NCBI GenBank assembly: GCA_022494885.1
Contig: JAGVSM010003414.1
Coordinates: 930,001-994,000, forward strand
Direction of reading: 5' to 3'
DNA length: 64,000 bases
Source: Micrasema longulum
Lineage: Eukaryota > Arthropoda > Insecta > Trichoptera > Brachycentridae
In this document: positions 44,350 to 54,940 of the stretch, one piece after another
Layout of the letters: the number at the start of each line of letters is the position of its first letter
Numbering within the stretch: position 1 is the first letter of the stretch
Program-made: the position numbers and the translations under genes
The notes under the pieces: model-generated
What the model was told of the DNA's origin: nothing
Database searches by the model: none
Seen by the model: the letters and a program-made list of their open reading frames with translations, nothing else

Positions 44350-46348
44350 ATGCCTGTCGAAAATAATATCGTACTGAAATTCGCCAAACTCTCAGAACAT
44401 GCTTTCCCTCCTGTAAAAGGGTCTCAGTTCGCTGCCGGCTTTGATCTTAAAAGGTAATATAAATATGATTACACCCTGTTAGTATAGTCTTAAATATTAA
44501 ACTACGCCTATCAACATTAAGTTATTTTTTTATTTTTCAGCGCTTACGACTACGTAGTTCCTGCTAGAGGCAAAGAGTTGGTTAAAACCGACATTCAAAT
44601 TGAGCTGCCCCATGGGTGCTATGGAAGGGTGGCGCCACGTTCCGGATTAGCAGTCAAGAATTTCATCGATGTCGGAGGTAAAAAATACTCCAATTTGGTT
44701 TTCATTACTTGTTTATGCGTACAATTACAGTTTTATGAATTTACACAATTTTAATAAATTATTATTTATTTTAAGTTATATGTGCAACTTGTGCTTGATA
44801 TAACAGAAAGCGAAAGGACTTTATTTTAAGTTGAATGTGCACGTTGAACTTACAAGAAACAGTCATTTGGCTATTGGTTTTCTTAGTCTTCCCTAAAACA
44901 GTGATCATGGACAGTGGCGGTTTTGCATTTAACCCCCTAAATTGGTCTATTTGTAATTGATATGAAATTGCATAAATTTGTCCATTGCCGATTGCCCTAT
45001 TTGTATTCAATTTGAAATTGCAGATATTTTCTAATTGCTGATTGATCTACTTGTATTCTACATAAAATTGTAAAAAAAATACATAGCTGAATAATCTATT
45101 TGTATTCGGTATGAAATTGGATCAATTTTTCAATTGCCGATTGGTATATTTGCATTTGAATGAATTCATTCATCCAGTTTGATCAATTTCTACTAATTTT
45201 GATAAGATTTGGAGTCAAAGCAAGTTGTCCATAATTCAAAATTATTTTAGTTCTTAAGTTTGACTTTCTTTCGAATGAACTCATTCTGCGTAAAGTTATC
45301 CCAATTAGATTTATATTTTCTCACAGTTCAGCTAATAATTTATTCAAGTGAATTTCTGCATTGAAACTTTCTTTAATCAAATGAGTATTTAATGTATTAG
45401 ATACATAGTATTGAATGAATTTTATTTTATCAGTATTATTGTTTTATATTTTTCTCTTTATTTTGTTCAACAATTTATACCATAAATAGCTAGTTTTTCA
45501 TTTATTTTTTAAAATAATATAAACTTCTTTTATAACCAAAATAATTTAACATTTGATAATAATTTGATCCTCAGCACGGGTTATTCCAGTGAGGACACAT
45601 TATTTTTGTGGTTTAATATTGCATGTAGTACTAAAAAAAGCTGCTAAAATATTCGGAAGTACTGATACACTGGCTATTTTTGAGTATATGTGAAAGTCAA
45701 TACATTTACATACTTTTATAATGCTGAGAAAGAATATGAAATATTTTTGCGTTAGAAAAATTTATTATGCAACATTTAGTTTAGCCTTTGAAAATATGTT
45801 ATTTTTCATGCGTCGTTAAATAAACATTTTTCGAAATCACCACTATTCAAATGTATATCTTTGAACTTTGACAATGATTTTAAATTTTAACAATAATTTT
45901 AATTTTATTCAATTTCAATTCGTTTTTCACATACAATTCATAGAATCTCCCGCAACTGTGAATCAAGTAAACAATTTCAATTAAAATTTAATACCAATCG
46001 AACATTAATTGCCAAGCTGTTTTGTCTTGTAAATATTCTATACTTATGTAATAGCCTTTCCCAAACAGCTTGTGTTAACAAAACTTTTAAATTCGGTGTT
46101 GACGAAACTTTGAATATTAATTGGTATTTTGAAACTTTTTTCTAGCCGGCGTTGTGGACGAAGATTATCGTGGAAACTTAGGAGTGGTGTTGTTCAACCA
46201 CTCCGATAAAGACTTCGCCGTGAACAGAGGGGATCGTATCGCTCAACTCATTTGTGAAAAAATTTACTACCCGGAGTTGAAGCAACTCGACTCACTGAGT
46301 GACACTAACCGGGGTGAGGGAGGATTTGGATCTACTGGCGTCAATTAA
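44350..46348 (+). CDS. dut: dUTPase (dUTP diphosphatase)
   Basis: Exons 44350-44453, 44541-44677 and 46146-46348 give 147 residues and TAA. It hydrolyses dUTP to dUMP and pyrophosphate, which keeps uracil out of DNA and supplies dUMP for thymidylate. All five trimeric-dUTPase motifs are present: AAGFDLKSAYD (28-38), PRSGLA (67-72), [17 protein letters not shown] (82-98, with the catalytic-type D85), GDRIAQLI (109-116) and [10 protein letters not shown] (136-145). Length is normal for the homotrimeric eukaryotic enzyme. No organelle presequence is seen, so this is the nuclear/cytosolic form as drawn. Intron 2 (1.5 kb) holds a 50-bp tandem array. An E2F-like site lies upstream. Confidence 0.97.
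44941..45175 (+). repeat. 50-bp tandem repeat in dUTPase intron 2
   Basis: Units start at 44941, 44991, 45041, 45091 and 45140 with ATTGGTCTATTTGTATTC-like beginnings, then a GAAATTG core. Period is 50, 50, 50 and 49 bp; units are about 70-80% alike by eye. The last unit runs into TTTGAATGAATTCATTC, which matches the complement of 29941-29980 in the TIR element at 29869. Confidence 0.8.
45176..46145 (+). other. rest of dUTPase intron 2
   Basis: AT-rich intron ending in TTTTTTCTAG. A further scrap of the 29869 element (GAATGAACTCATTCTGCGTA, AAGTTATCCCAATTAG) lies at 45275-45310. Nothing else is recognised. Confidence 0.5.
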
Positions 46349-46696
46349 TCTCCACTTTTAACATATGATAATGTTCGGAAACTTCTTGCAAAATACAATT
46401 AAAATAGTACAATTTGAATGCATCCCATAATCAGGTTTATTAATTTATTGGATGCGTATACTTGGTGTGCCCTCTGTGTTAATAGGCAGTTTAATCACCA
46501 GACAAATGCGTAACACCTATACTAAAATTAAATACATATTTTTACGTGAAAATTTCCCATGTATCGGATTCACTACTCAAATAATTGCAAAATGCCATGT
46601 AACATAATTTGAAAGCATTGACAATAGCATAAATGGTTAGTTTGGATGAAACAATATCTTCAATATGTTTTTTAGAACAGAGTTGTTTGAAAAATA

Positions 46697-47166
46697 TACA
46701 CATCGCTAGCTCAAAAAAACAGTGAGATATCTCTGAAAAACACAAACAGAGATAATTGGACTTTTAGGTTTGCAAAACGTCTGACAGAATTAAATTATTT
46801 GAAGTAGATCACAAATACTATATATTCAAATAGTAAATAAAAAAACACTTATTTTATTTTTTTTCTATACCGATAGTTTTTTGTATAATTGTGCTCTTTT
46901 TGCCATACTCGCACATAATATAACATTTATATTTGAAGCCCTTACTTTGTGGTTATTCATTATAAGTGGTTAAAAACAAGGTTGTTTTTATTATAGTAAA
47001 TAACCACAAAGTTAGTGCTCCATATACAAATTTTATACTATAATTTCAAATAGTTAAACTTTCTAACTTCAATATTTTATCATTTGAAAACAATAATTTT
47101 ACATATTTGCATGTTTATCTCACAATTGTAAATTTCGGGTTTTTCTCTCTGTTGCTTTGGGCCAGC
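46697..47166. mobile_element. second copy of the CGCTAGCCCAAAG MITE, with an inner insertion
   Basis: It starts ATCGCTAGCTCAAAAAAACA, GTGAGATATCTCTGAAAAAC and ends GGGTTTTTCTCTCTGTTGCT, TTGGGCCAGC. Both flanks align in reverse with 34088-34355. The extra length is due to sequence inserted near 46845-47030, which has its own inverted repeat (next entry). Confidence 0.7.
46935..47025. repeat. hairpin element nested in the MITE
   Basis: TTACTTTGTGGTTATT (46945) and AATAACCACAAAGTTA (47003) are inverted copies with a short spacer (AAAAACAAGGTTGTTTTTAT). It could be a small palindromic MITE that entered the larger one. The exact outer edges are uncertain. Confidence 0.55.
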
Positions 47167-47559
47167 AACTTACAAAGTGGTGTAAATTAGTTTAATCTCA
47201 TTATGTTGCTTTGTTCCTTGGATTTTTTGTATTGCAAATTATGCTTTGTAGATGCTGTATAAGAAATTCAATTAAAATCTAATAAAATTTATAATGGTAA
47301 ATATTTTGTACTTACACTTGAGTATTTGTAATGTTGTTAACTATTTTATTGATAAATGTGACAATAAGTTTGGTTGGAAGTGAAAACCTGTGATTTTAAC
47401 ATAAGATATTTTAAGTTGCACCGCTGCTTTTTTCATTAAAAATTTCCTGAAAATAAAGTCGTTTATTGCTAGGTCCGTAAATTAAAATAGCTATCACGAT
47501 CACACTTTGTGTGATTGAAAAAATGGGGATGTATAAAATTAACCTGATAATTTTAAAGC
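47167..47559. other. AT-rich spacer
   Basis: No gene or clear repeat. AATAAA-like and simple A/T runs only. Confidence 0.4.
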
Positions 47560-48180
47560 ACTCGCCCCTTATCTTACAGCCCGATACTTTAAGGTAGCGG
47601 TCGGTAACCAGCAGCTCGCGAGGCGTCTTGGTACGGTCCGCGAGGCTTCTTGGTGCAGCTCGCAAGATTTTCAACGCAATGCACATGACGGACGATATTT
47701 ATTAAAGAAAACTTTTAACATTTTGTTTGACAAGCTACTAAAATAAAAAACACGATTACACTGAGTTTGAAAACCTGTTTGCTGATTTTAAAAAGATCTC
47801 ACATAAAATAGAGTTTTTCGAAAACTCCTTCGCAGCAGACATCGATAACGTAAAAAGCGATGATCAAATCAATGTTTTTTCAATTTGCAGTGATATCTCG
47901 CTTAAAGTTTCTTTTAAGGAAAAAACTGAGCTGATGGATTTCGATGGCCTTTTCCTTCTGAAAACTACAAGGAGTTAAAAAGGTTTGCTAATCACTATGT
48001 TTGGTAGTACATGTGTTTGTGAGCAAACTTGTTCAATTCTGAATTACTAAAAAACAAATAACTGTCCTCGGTTTTCAGATTCACATTTAGATTCAATACT
48101 ACACGTCTCTACTAATAAATTCTAACTTAGATAAAAAACTTGCAAGTCAAATGCAGCCACAAAAACCTCATTGATTTAAA
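47560..48180 (+). mobile_element. hAT transposon relic
   Basis: Frames read FENLFADFKKISHKIEFFEN, SFAADIDNVKSDDQINVFSI, SDISLKVSFKEKTELMDFDG, then MFGSTCVCEQTCSILNY. The (L/M)FGST-(V/Y)CEQ-FS motif is the C-terminal dimerisation region of hAT transposases of the GTF2IRD2/ZBED5 type. Upstream at 47592 GGTAGCGGTCGGTAACCAGC, AGCTCGCGAGGC is like the GC-rich ends of these elements. Frameshifts and stops are present; the N-terminal two thirds is missing. Confidence 0.72.
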
Positions 48181-48890
48181 AAAACTACAATAAATGTTAA
48201 AATATATTATTATATTATATTAATTTTAAGCGAGCAGCTTAAAGCTGATATGCTTAAATCTATTTAAACAAAAGTTAGTTGTTGGCGCACTAGCTTTTCT
48301 AAAACAAATTCAGTCAATTTTTGAACCCATTAAGATTACAGGTTATCAGATACGGATGAGATACAGATTGTCATCAGCTCTTGTGTTTATTCTTGCATTT
48401 TATTTTTAAAACTGAAGCATTTGTACTCCAATATTGTATGTAGGTATTACGTAATGACATGCCTAAGTGCGATGAAATATTTGGCCCTCTTACAACAAAA
48501 GGTTGACGGCCTATGCTTTAGAGATGGGAAGGGGACATTAAGCTAGATTTAGATTTTAAAAATGAGTTTTATATTTATAAAACAAAAACAACTAAAAAAT
48601 AATAAATGATATATTTAAATATTGTATTACTACAAGAAATCAACTAGTAGGTAGTCATGTTATTGTACATTTTTGCATAAAAATGTCTGCCTTAAAACAG
48701 GTTGTACCTAGTTAGGCAGACTACACATAATCCAGAGAAATCTTTTACCTAAGTATGTATGTAGTAGATAGAGAAATTGTAATTTTTGTTAGTGAACCAT
48801 GATTATTATTATTTAAAATGATCCAGACTTTACAGTACTCCATCGTTAAAAAATAGCCTATAATGATATCTACAAAATGAGGAGTAATTA
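48181..48890. other. AT-rich spacer after hAT relic
   Basis: No supported gene. A small hairpin (GTCTGCCT at 48685, AGGCAGAC at 48714) is the only structure seen. Confidence 0.4.
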
Positions 48891-48894
48891 ATGT

Positions 48895-49150
48895 GTACCA
48901 TATAGATCTATTAAGGCGCTGCCGGTTCGAGGAATTCTGTGGTTCTGTATCATTTTGGAACAACGAAAAAGCGATGAAAGTTTATTGATTCCAAAGAGAT
49001 ACAACAAATATGGAAAAAAAACACTAAAATGTGTGGTTCCAGTTGTGTTCAATTTGTTGCCAAACGATCTTAGAAATGGCACTACCAAGAGAGACAAGGG
49101 TAAAAATAGAGAATGGCTATTCGATCAGGAGTTTATACATGAATAAAATA
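48895..49150 (+). mobile_element. LINE ORF2 C-terminal scrap
   Basis: The frame reads IPKRYNKYGKKTLKCVVPVV, FNLLPNDLRN, and REWLFDQEF and stop. R--KYGK-SL----P--FN-LP--LR is a typical last segment of a non-LTR ORF2. It is followed by an A-rich end. Confidence 0.65.
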
Positions 49151-49289
49151 AAATAAATAAATATAGAATAGAAATTTAATTAAATTCAATTAATTTATTT
49201 CAAAATAACATTTACATAACAAAGTAAAATTTAAGACATCCATATTATAAAAAGAAAAAAATACTCAAAAGATACTCTTGTCAAAGTAG

Positions 49290-49915
49290 GAGAATCCTGC
49301 TCCGGAAAACCCCTTCGGATACATGGAACAGATCAACATCCAGAACTATGTTGTTTAACATAGCGGTAGCCTTTCCAACAGGCATAACCAAAAAGGGAAA
49401 AATGAAACAAACATTGCTAACATTGTCTTAGGTAATTATCAGGAACATACAAACCAATGCTCATCATAATTTCAGAATTATCGATTATACCTCGCAACAA
49501 TCGATAAAAATGTATAGTCAAATACACATTCCTTCTAGTCTCTAAACTGTTGTAGCTAAGCTTACCCGGAGAAACTCCGTCGGGTAGAGCCAAAGATGAT
49601 ACCCGCACTCTCATGTAGAGATATCTCGGAAACTTCTTTTGGATTTTCTCTATCATAAGAGAGTACTTCAGTTCATGTGGCCCCCTAATCATCGAGCCAC
49701 TCTCAAGTCTACTTCGCACTAAGGAGTTGTAAAGACTTCTCAGTACGCGGGTATTTTCAAAAACCCTGGCAGTATGCAGAACAAATCCTAACATCTTCAA
49801 TGCATTACCACTGATTGTCTCTATGTGTTCATGAATGTCAGGGGTGCTCACAAATCTAACGCCCAGATCCTTAAAATTCGACGTTGGTAGCAGATTCTGG
49901 TCATTCATTTTGTAG
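49290..49915 (-). mobile_element. LINE reverse-transcriptase C-terminal fragment
   Basis: A 163-codon open frame (49908-49417): NFKDLGVRFVSTPDIHEHIE, TARVFENTRVLRSLYNSLVR, SRLESGSMIRGPHELKYSLM, IEKIQKKFPRYLYMRVR. DLGV-------H----------LGF, L--LY-SLVRS-LEYGS--W-P and IE--QKKF-RY are strong reverse-transcriptase thumb features. Downstream scraps extend to about 49290. This is the best copy of the family also seen at 3925-4236. Confidence 0.88.
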
Positions 49916-49999
49916 CAAAAAAATATATTTTGGGCCCCTAGTGAACAGAATATATATATGTATAGATAATATATAAAGAAATCATAAAAAAATAATGCC

Positions 50000-50280
50000 T
50001 ATTATGTACATATTTCCATTCAAATTTTAATATTCCTGTTTTGTATAGCTTTTTTAATATTATTTTTTTATCTTATAATTGCAATATTATCTACATATTT
50101 TTTGTTTTTAATTTCTCGCTCCTTATAGTTAAGTTAGTAGTTATTATAATACAAATAGTGTAATCATATTTTTTAATGTAAAGGATCTTCACAGACAAGC
50201 CTTATAAATTGGCTTGGTATGTCCTGTATAAAATAAAAAATGTACATGTAAATAAAAAATAAATTATTTAAAAAAAGCAT
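50000..50280 (+). repeat. possible LINE 3' tail
   Basis: CAGACAAGCCTTATAAATTG, GCTTGGTATGTCCTGTATAA then A-rich (AAATAAAAAATAAAT) sequence. This short hairpin plus A-rich end is typical of non-LTR 3' tails. No protein part is attached on this strand. Confidence 0.4.
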
Positions 50281-50506
50281 TTGATTGGGTAAGCGAGTTA
50301 TACAGTTAAATAAAAGTTATACCTCCAAAATATGTTAGTTTCTGGCATAGATGCTAATTGACTCACTTTTTTCCTGTAAAGGAGACATTCAATTCTGTTC
50401 ATTTATACAAATAAATAGAAAAAGTAAAAAAACAATAATAAATAACATTTAATAATAAAACAATAATTGCAATGTTTTACAAATAGGTCAAACATTATTT
50501 TATATT

Positions 50507-50977
50507 TTAGACGGTGCCATCATTTGGGAAATAATCTGACGTATTGAAAATCTCTGGTGCCACGTATTTATGGATATTATCAGGTCTCGTATCGGGAACA
50601 GTGGGAAAATCTTTAGATATTTTGCTCAAGAACGGTTTAAACAGATTTTTAATATTATTTTCTGGTACTCCGATTTGCGATTCCGCCAGATCTACTTGCT
50701 TTTCTACCACTGTCAAATCTTCGTTCACTTTGTCAACAAACAACTGTAGATTGTCGATACGTTTCGATAAATCTGTTATTTCACTGGCAAATGTAATAAT
50801 CTTTGTAAATGTGTTATTGGCTACATCATCGCTCTCATGTTCTACCATTTTCATGAGGCTTTCGAACTCTTCCAATCTTGTTTGCAGCTCGTCAATTGTA
50901 TCGTGGATGGGTTGTAATTCTTTGTTGACATCCACCTTAACGTAATTAGCATAGTTATTTGCGATACTTTCCAACAT
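50507..50977 (-). CDS. BLOC1S4: BLOC-1 subunit 4 (cappuccino homologue)
   Basis: A single exon of 156 codons. BLOC-1 acts in the cytosol in forming lysosome-related organelles such as pigment granules. The sequence is largely coiled coil: IDELQTRLEEFESLMKMVEH at about 28-47, ITDLSKRIDNLQLFVDKVNE at about 68-87, and VEKQVDLAESQIGVPE. The C-terminus carries APEIFNTSDYFP, matching the APVLFRTEDYFP of vertebrate BLOC1S4. It lacks the long acidic N-terminus of the human protein (217 aa). An in-frame TAA lies 16-18 bases before the ATG, so the start at 50977 is firm. It stands intact among transposon relics and is transcribed alone. Confidence 0.9.
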   Translation of the reverse strand: MLESIANNYANYVKVDVNKELQPIHDTIDELQTRLEEFESLMKMVEHESDDVANNTFTKIITFASEITDLSKRIDNLQLFVDKVNEDLTVVEKQVDLAESQIGVPENNIKNLFKPFLSKISKDFPTVPDTRPDNIHKYVAPEIFNTSDYFPNDGTV

Positions 50978-51590
50978 TGTAAGGAAAATTTGTTAAAATG
51001 AGACAGAGACGGTGGCACAGTGAACAGAATACAAGTGGATAAATGTGTTTATTTTGCTAGATCATTGGACGAATAATAACTTAAGTAAATAATGAAAACG
51101 TCAACAATATTGTAATACGCCACAATGAGTTTCGGAGTTTGACATTTAAAGTTGACAGGTAAATTTAGTGTTGCTCGTACACAAAAAGATGTTCTCACGA
51201 AAGTAGATACTCTTTTTTTTATTATCGAATCAACGATCAATCAAATTTATACTCTCGATTGTAAGACATAAGCTTTAATTTATGAATATCGAAGTAAAAG
51301 AGAAGAAATTAAAATGTGAGCAATAAAAATAAATAAATCATAAAACATTATTTAAAGAGTCATCTCGTGGTTTTACAGTAAAGCTTTTAGCGACATTGCA
51401 CTCAATAAAAATATCGTGCCTACTTTGAGCAAAAGATGGCGTTAATAGTCATATATGACAAGTAAATCCCAGTTACCTCATTAATCTTATTTTGGATTTC
51501 CCTTTCTACGATCATTTCGCATTTTTTTATAAATTCCAAACTGATTTTCTTATATCATAAAATAAACAATTCGTCAATTTTTTATAGTTA
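50978..51590. other. BLOC1S4 upstream region
   Basis: AT-rich. It should hold the BLOC1S4 5' UTR and promoter, but I see no TATA box or clear initiator. No other gene is supported. Confidence 0.4.
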
Positions 51591-51639
51591 ATAAAAAGGG
51601 ACAGGTACGTTCGTGAGAAGTTCAATAAGAGATTTTTCT

Positions 51640-52330
51640 TCTTCTTCTATTTCGTTCTTTCTATAGATCTTGTGGATCTGTTTGTGCCGCTGTTTCCTTT
51701 TGGGGCGCTGACAGCCAGCTATCGTGCCACCTCTTCGGGGGTCTGCCCAGGAGTCTTCTTCCTTCGTAGTTCCCTTGAAGTGCGATACGTGGAAGTCTGT
51801 CCACCGCCATTCTGTTGACATGTTAATTTCAGTACCGCCATTGTTGTCTTCACCATCTTACAATATATTCCGTACCGCAAGTGCTCCGAATATCGACGTT
51901 TCTCATGCGGTCTCGCAGCGTGTTTCCAATTATGGATCGAAGAGTTCGCATCTCGGACTTCTCAGCCGAGATTTTGTCTTGGAAGTGTCTGCCCTTACCT
52001 CTATTACGTAGGTGGCTATCGGTCTAACACATATTTGGTATATTCTTATTTTACTGTCTAGTCTCATGAGTTTATTCCCCCACGCGGTATTTCTGAAGCA
52101 CTCTGATATTGCTGCAGCCTTGTTCATTTGTTTTAGAGTTGCATTGTCCAAATCACCTTAGTGTTTACTACTGATGTCAACTCCGAGATACATGAATTCC
52201 ATCTCTTGCTCTATGGTTTAATTATCCTCAACTAGTTCACATCTCACCGGGTTTTTTGACGTTGTGAGGCTTTTGGTTTTATCAGTGGATATTTCCATGT
52301 TAAATTTTTGCGATGTCAATTGAAGCTAAT
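51640..52330 (-). mobile_element. RTE-like LINE C-terminal fragment
   Basis: Minus-strand frames read MDNATLKQMNKAAAISECFR, NTAWGNKLMRLDSKIRIYQI, CVRPIATYVIEVRADTSKTK, then FHVSHFKGTTKEEDSWADPR. KAAA-SG-L---W-NK-MR---K-RIY---VRP---Y--E is a distinct reverse-transcriptase signature. Its sequence differs from the YGSETW family at 7278, so it is another LINE lineage. Broken by frameshifts. Confidence 0.82.
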
Positions 52331-52344
52331 GAATCATTTTTGAA

Positions 52345-52655
52345 TTTATTTCAACATAGAGGGAAAAACGTTTTTGAGAAGGGAATATGGAAGTCTAGGC
52401 ATTTACAGGGCTTATGACCTGTCATTGGCTGGTTTAAGTGGCCACTTTACACACTGTGTAACATTCACCATTCTGCCCATGTTTGAACATCCACATTTCC
52501 TCAACTCTTCCATCTGTTGAATTTTGTGAAGTAAAAGAGCTGAAACCTTTATCACGTGGGTGAGATTCATCCGGCTGAACCAAATCACCTCCTAGGCAAC
52601 GCCTGAAAACAATTTTCCAATTTGTATACTTCTTCTTTTACCAGGTGGTAATTCA
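52345..52655 (+). repeat. partial copy of the foldback family
   Basis: Part of the arm (ATTTCAACATAGAGGGAAAA, GGGAATATGGAAGTCTAGGC, GGGCTTATGACCTGTCATTG) is followed by an internal part (GTGTAACATTCACC, AAGAGCTGAAACCTTTATCA, GGGTGAGATTCATCCGGCTG). The internal part is shared with 59568-60090. It runs straight into the palindrome that starts at 52656. Confidence 0.75.
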
Positions 52656-52989
52656 ACAATGTTTGAGTATGTCCAAATGCTTGCAGACTGGCTGGATTTT
52701 CTCCCTAGGAAGTTGTTCATATTTAAACATATTTCAACAGATAGGGAAAAACGTTTTTGAGAAGGGAATATGGAAGTCTAGGCATTTACAGGGCTTATGT
52801 CCTGTCCTTGGCTGGTTTAAGTGGCCACTTTACACAATAACAGGTCATAAGCCCTGTAAATGCCTAGACTTCCATATTCCCTTCTCAAAAACGTTTTTCC
52901 CTCTCTGTTGAAATAAATTTAAATATGAACAACTCCCTAGGGAGAAAATCCAGCCAGTCTGCAAGCATTTGAACATACTCAAACATTGT
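52656..52989. mobile_element. foldback palindrome with 150-bp arms
   Basis: The left arm 52656-52805 begins ACAATGTTTGAGTATGTCCA and the right arm 52840-52989 ends with its complement. By eye the arms differ at only about six of 150 positions. The spacer is 34 bp (CCTTGGCTGGTTTAAGTGGC ...). It is the youngest-looking member of a family with at least nine other pieces in this window. No coding potential. Confidence 0.9.
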
Positions 52990-53117
52990 CTAACGAATCA
53001 TTCTTTATATTTATTCGAGGTTTATAAACTCCTTAATTAATAATGTTTTTTGGAACACATCAGCCCAAAAAGGCACCCCATTGAACAGTCGTGATTGCAG
53101 TAAAGAATATCCCAGGG

Positions 53118-53211
53118 CTGGTATTCCGAACGCATTTACAGCGCGCTACAACGCGTATTTAGTATATTAAAACGCGCTATACGGCTATATAATTGCGTTC
53201 GGAATACCAGC
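53118..53211. mobile_element. 94-bp palindromic MITE, GCTGGTATTCCGAACGCA ends
   Basis: GCTGGTATTCCGAACGCATT at 53118 and AATTGCGTTCGGAATACCAG at 53191 are inverted copies. The centre is CG-rich (GCGCGCTACAACGCG ... AACGCGCTATACGGC). A related element sits at 54699-54816. Confidence 0.75.
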
Positions 53212-53214
53212 TCA

Positions 53215-54295
53215 GGTGATTTCTTTTTACCTCACTTTATGCCTTTTTAACGAATGACGCACGAAAAGGAATGAATACAATATTGTGTTAAAACAAAACG
53301 TTACATACTTATTTTTATGATCGGTAGATAAATAGGTAGATCAAATACTTTATGATATTATTCAATTTTATAGGGGAATTTCCTAGAAATTGTAAAGATA
53401 AGCAACATAATAAATGGGAAAAGGATGAGGACAACATCCCCATTTGTTTTTTTTTAAACTTCCCTTCATCTTTTCTTTTATTATGTATTTCTTTATGATG
53501 ATGAAGTTTAGTACTACCTACGGAAAATTGGATGTAAAAAAAATCTTTCACACGGTAAAAATCAGAGCATTAAATTGTACGGTGAAGTTTCTCGAAAATG
53601 TGTGAAAAAAATATCAATTATTAAAAAAAAAACTACATTACAAGTTGTTGTAATCAAATTCAGCGTTGGATAGATCTCCAGTCAGCACAACTCACCGACG
53701 ACTAGTGACGTCATGGGTGGAGAAATTTGAAATGGTAAAACTTAAAAAAAATAAAATGCGATTGTAATACGATACGTCATTTATTTATTTTTGCAAATAA
53801 AAGAACATTTAAACAAAAAACACTGAACTTCCTAATTATATTAGCCTGAAAATTTACGTTACAAATATTCTTAATAAGTTTTTATTTTAAATATGTAATA
53901 AGGAATGTCGCAGTTATGCCATTATAAATGATCAAGAATCTCCCCTTTATGTGCGTTTTGTATTATTGTTTATTATTAACGTTTTATTGTTTAAGGTACC
54001 CATGACTGTATTTTCTTTGAAAACTTATTGGCTAAAGTTTTTGTTTGAAAATGTAATCCATTATTTCTGTGAAATAAATCATGAAGAATAGGAAAGTTAT
54101 ATTAAAATACATATTATGACAATTATTGTCCGCTACACATGATTAATATAAAAAGATAAACACCTACCTAACATAACCTTAAAAAAGTGGTTACAGATGA
54201 CGTATGTTAACAGATAGCGCAAAATAAATCATGTTACACTTACATACCTACTAAAGTAATTTTTACACCCCCAAATAATGAAATAGATATTTAAA
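53215..54295. other. gene-free AT-rich stretch
   Basis: I see no exon and no assignable repeat; only simple A/T-rich sequence. Confidence 0.4.
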
Positions 54296-54297
54296 GA

Positions 54298-54505
54298 AGA
54301 GCTAAAAAGACGATGCGAATGTTAATGGACGTAGAAAACGAGGAAGACCGAGAAAAACATGGAATGACCAAATTCAACAAATACTTGAGAATAGACATGT
54401 CTTACTTCTGAATAGTCGGCGGGCGTGCATGAGAAGATGTATGAATGTAGCAAAGACAGTGAAATAGCGTTCTATCATCTTTGCTTACTCTTACAGGGGA
54501 AAATG
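54298..54505 (+). mobile_element. RTE-like LINE C-terminal scrap
   Basis: Frames carry [27 protein letters not shown], and NSRRACMRRCMNVAK, clearly the same family as 12497-12915. It is more decayed, with a stop in the last part. Confidence 0.8.
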
Positions 54506-54539
54506 ATGGGTGATGTGTTTGTTTTATAAATCAAAATAT

Positions 54540-54940
54540 TTGGTGCTCTCAGGTAAAAGTTCTGAATATGGAAATCAAGTGGAGGTAAGTCCGCCTCGTT
54601 GTAAAGTGGTTAACGCGTTCTCCTTCCATAGTTGAGGTGCTGGGTTCGATTTCTAGGAGGGTGGGTGAGAAATATTTATCGTTCCTGGATCTACACCTAG
54701 GGTGGTATTCTGAAAGAAAAAACGCGCGTAGAAAACGCATTTTAACGCGTATTTACGTACTAGATACACGCTAGAAGAGCGATCTCTTCGCGCGCAATTC
54801 CGTTCAGAATACTAGGTCTTGAAGCGTAAGTTGATCACCTTTACTTCATGTCTCAGATGATCGAACTACGCTGCATTTGGTTTACCAATTCAGTGCTCTA
54901 TGCACCACTGGGTGCGGGAAGGGGGATGAGTATAAATATA
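54540..54940 (+). mobile_element. tRNA-derived SINE with nested MITE
   Basis: CTCTCAGGTAAAAGTTCTGA leader, head GTCCGCCTCGTTGTAAAGTG, B box GGGTTCGATTTCTAGG, GAAATATTTATCGTTCCTGG, then after an interruption CTTGAAGCGTAAGTTGATCA and 3' end CTCTATGCACCACTGGGTGC. The interruption (54699-54816) is a palindromic MITE that entered the SINE body. Confidence 0.82.
54699..54816. mobile_element. palindromic MITE nested in SINE
   Basis: The left end AGGGTGGTATTCTGAAAG and the right end, in complement, GACCTAGTATTCTGAACG are inverted copies. The interior (AACGCGCGTAGAAAACGC ... CTTCGCGCGCAATTCC) is CG-rich. SINE sequence resumes at once on the right, which fixes the right edge. Confidence 0.7.

Noticed and set aside
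50544..50945. 133-codon plus-strand ORF
   Set aside because: Antisense of BLOC1S4, whose coiled coils and SDYFP end are clear on the minus strand.
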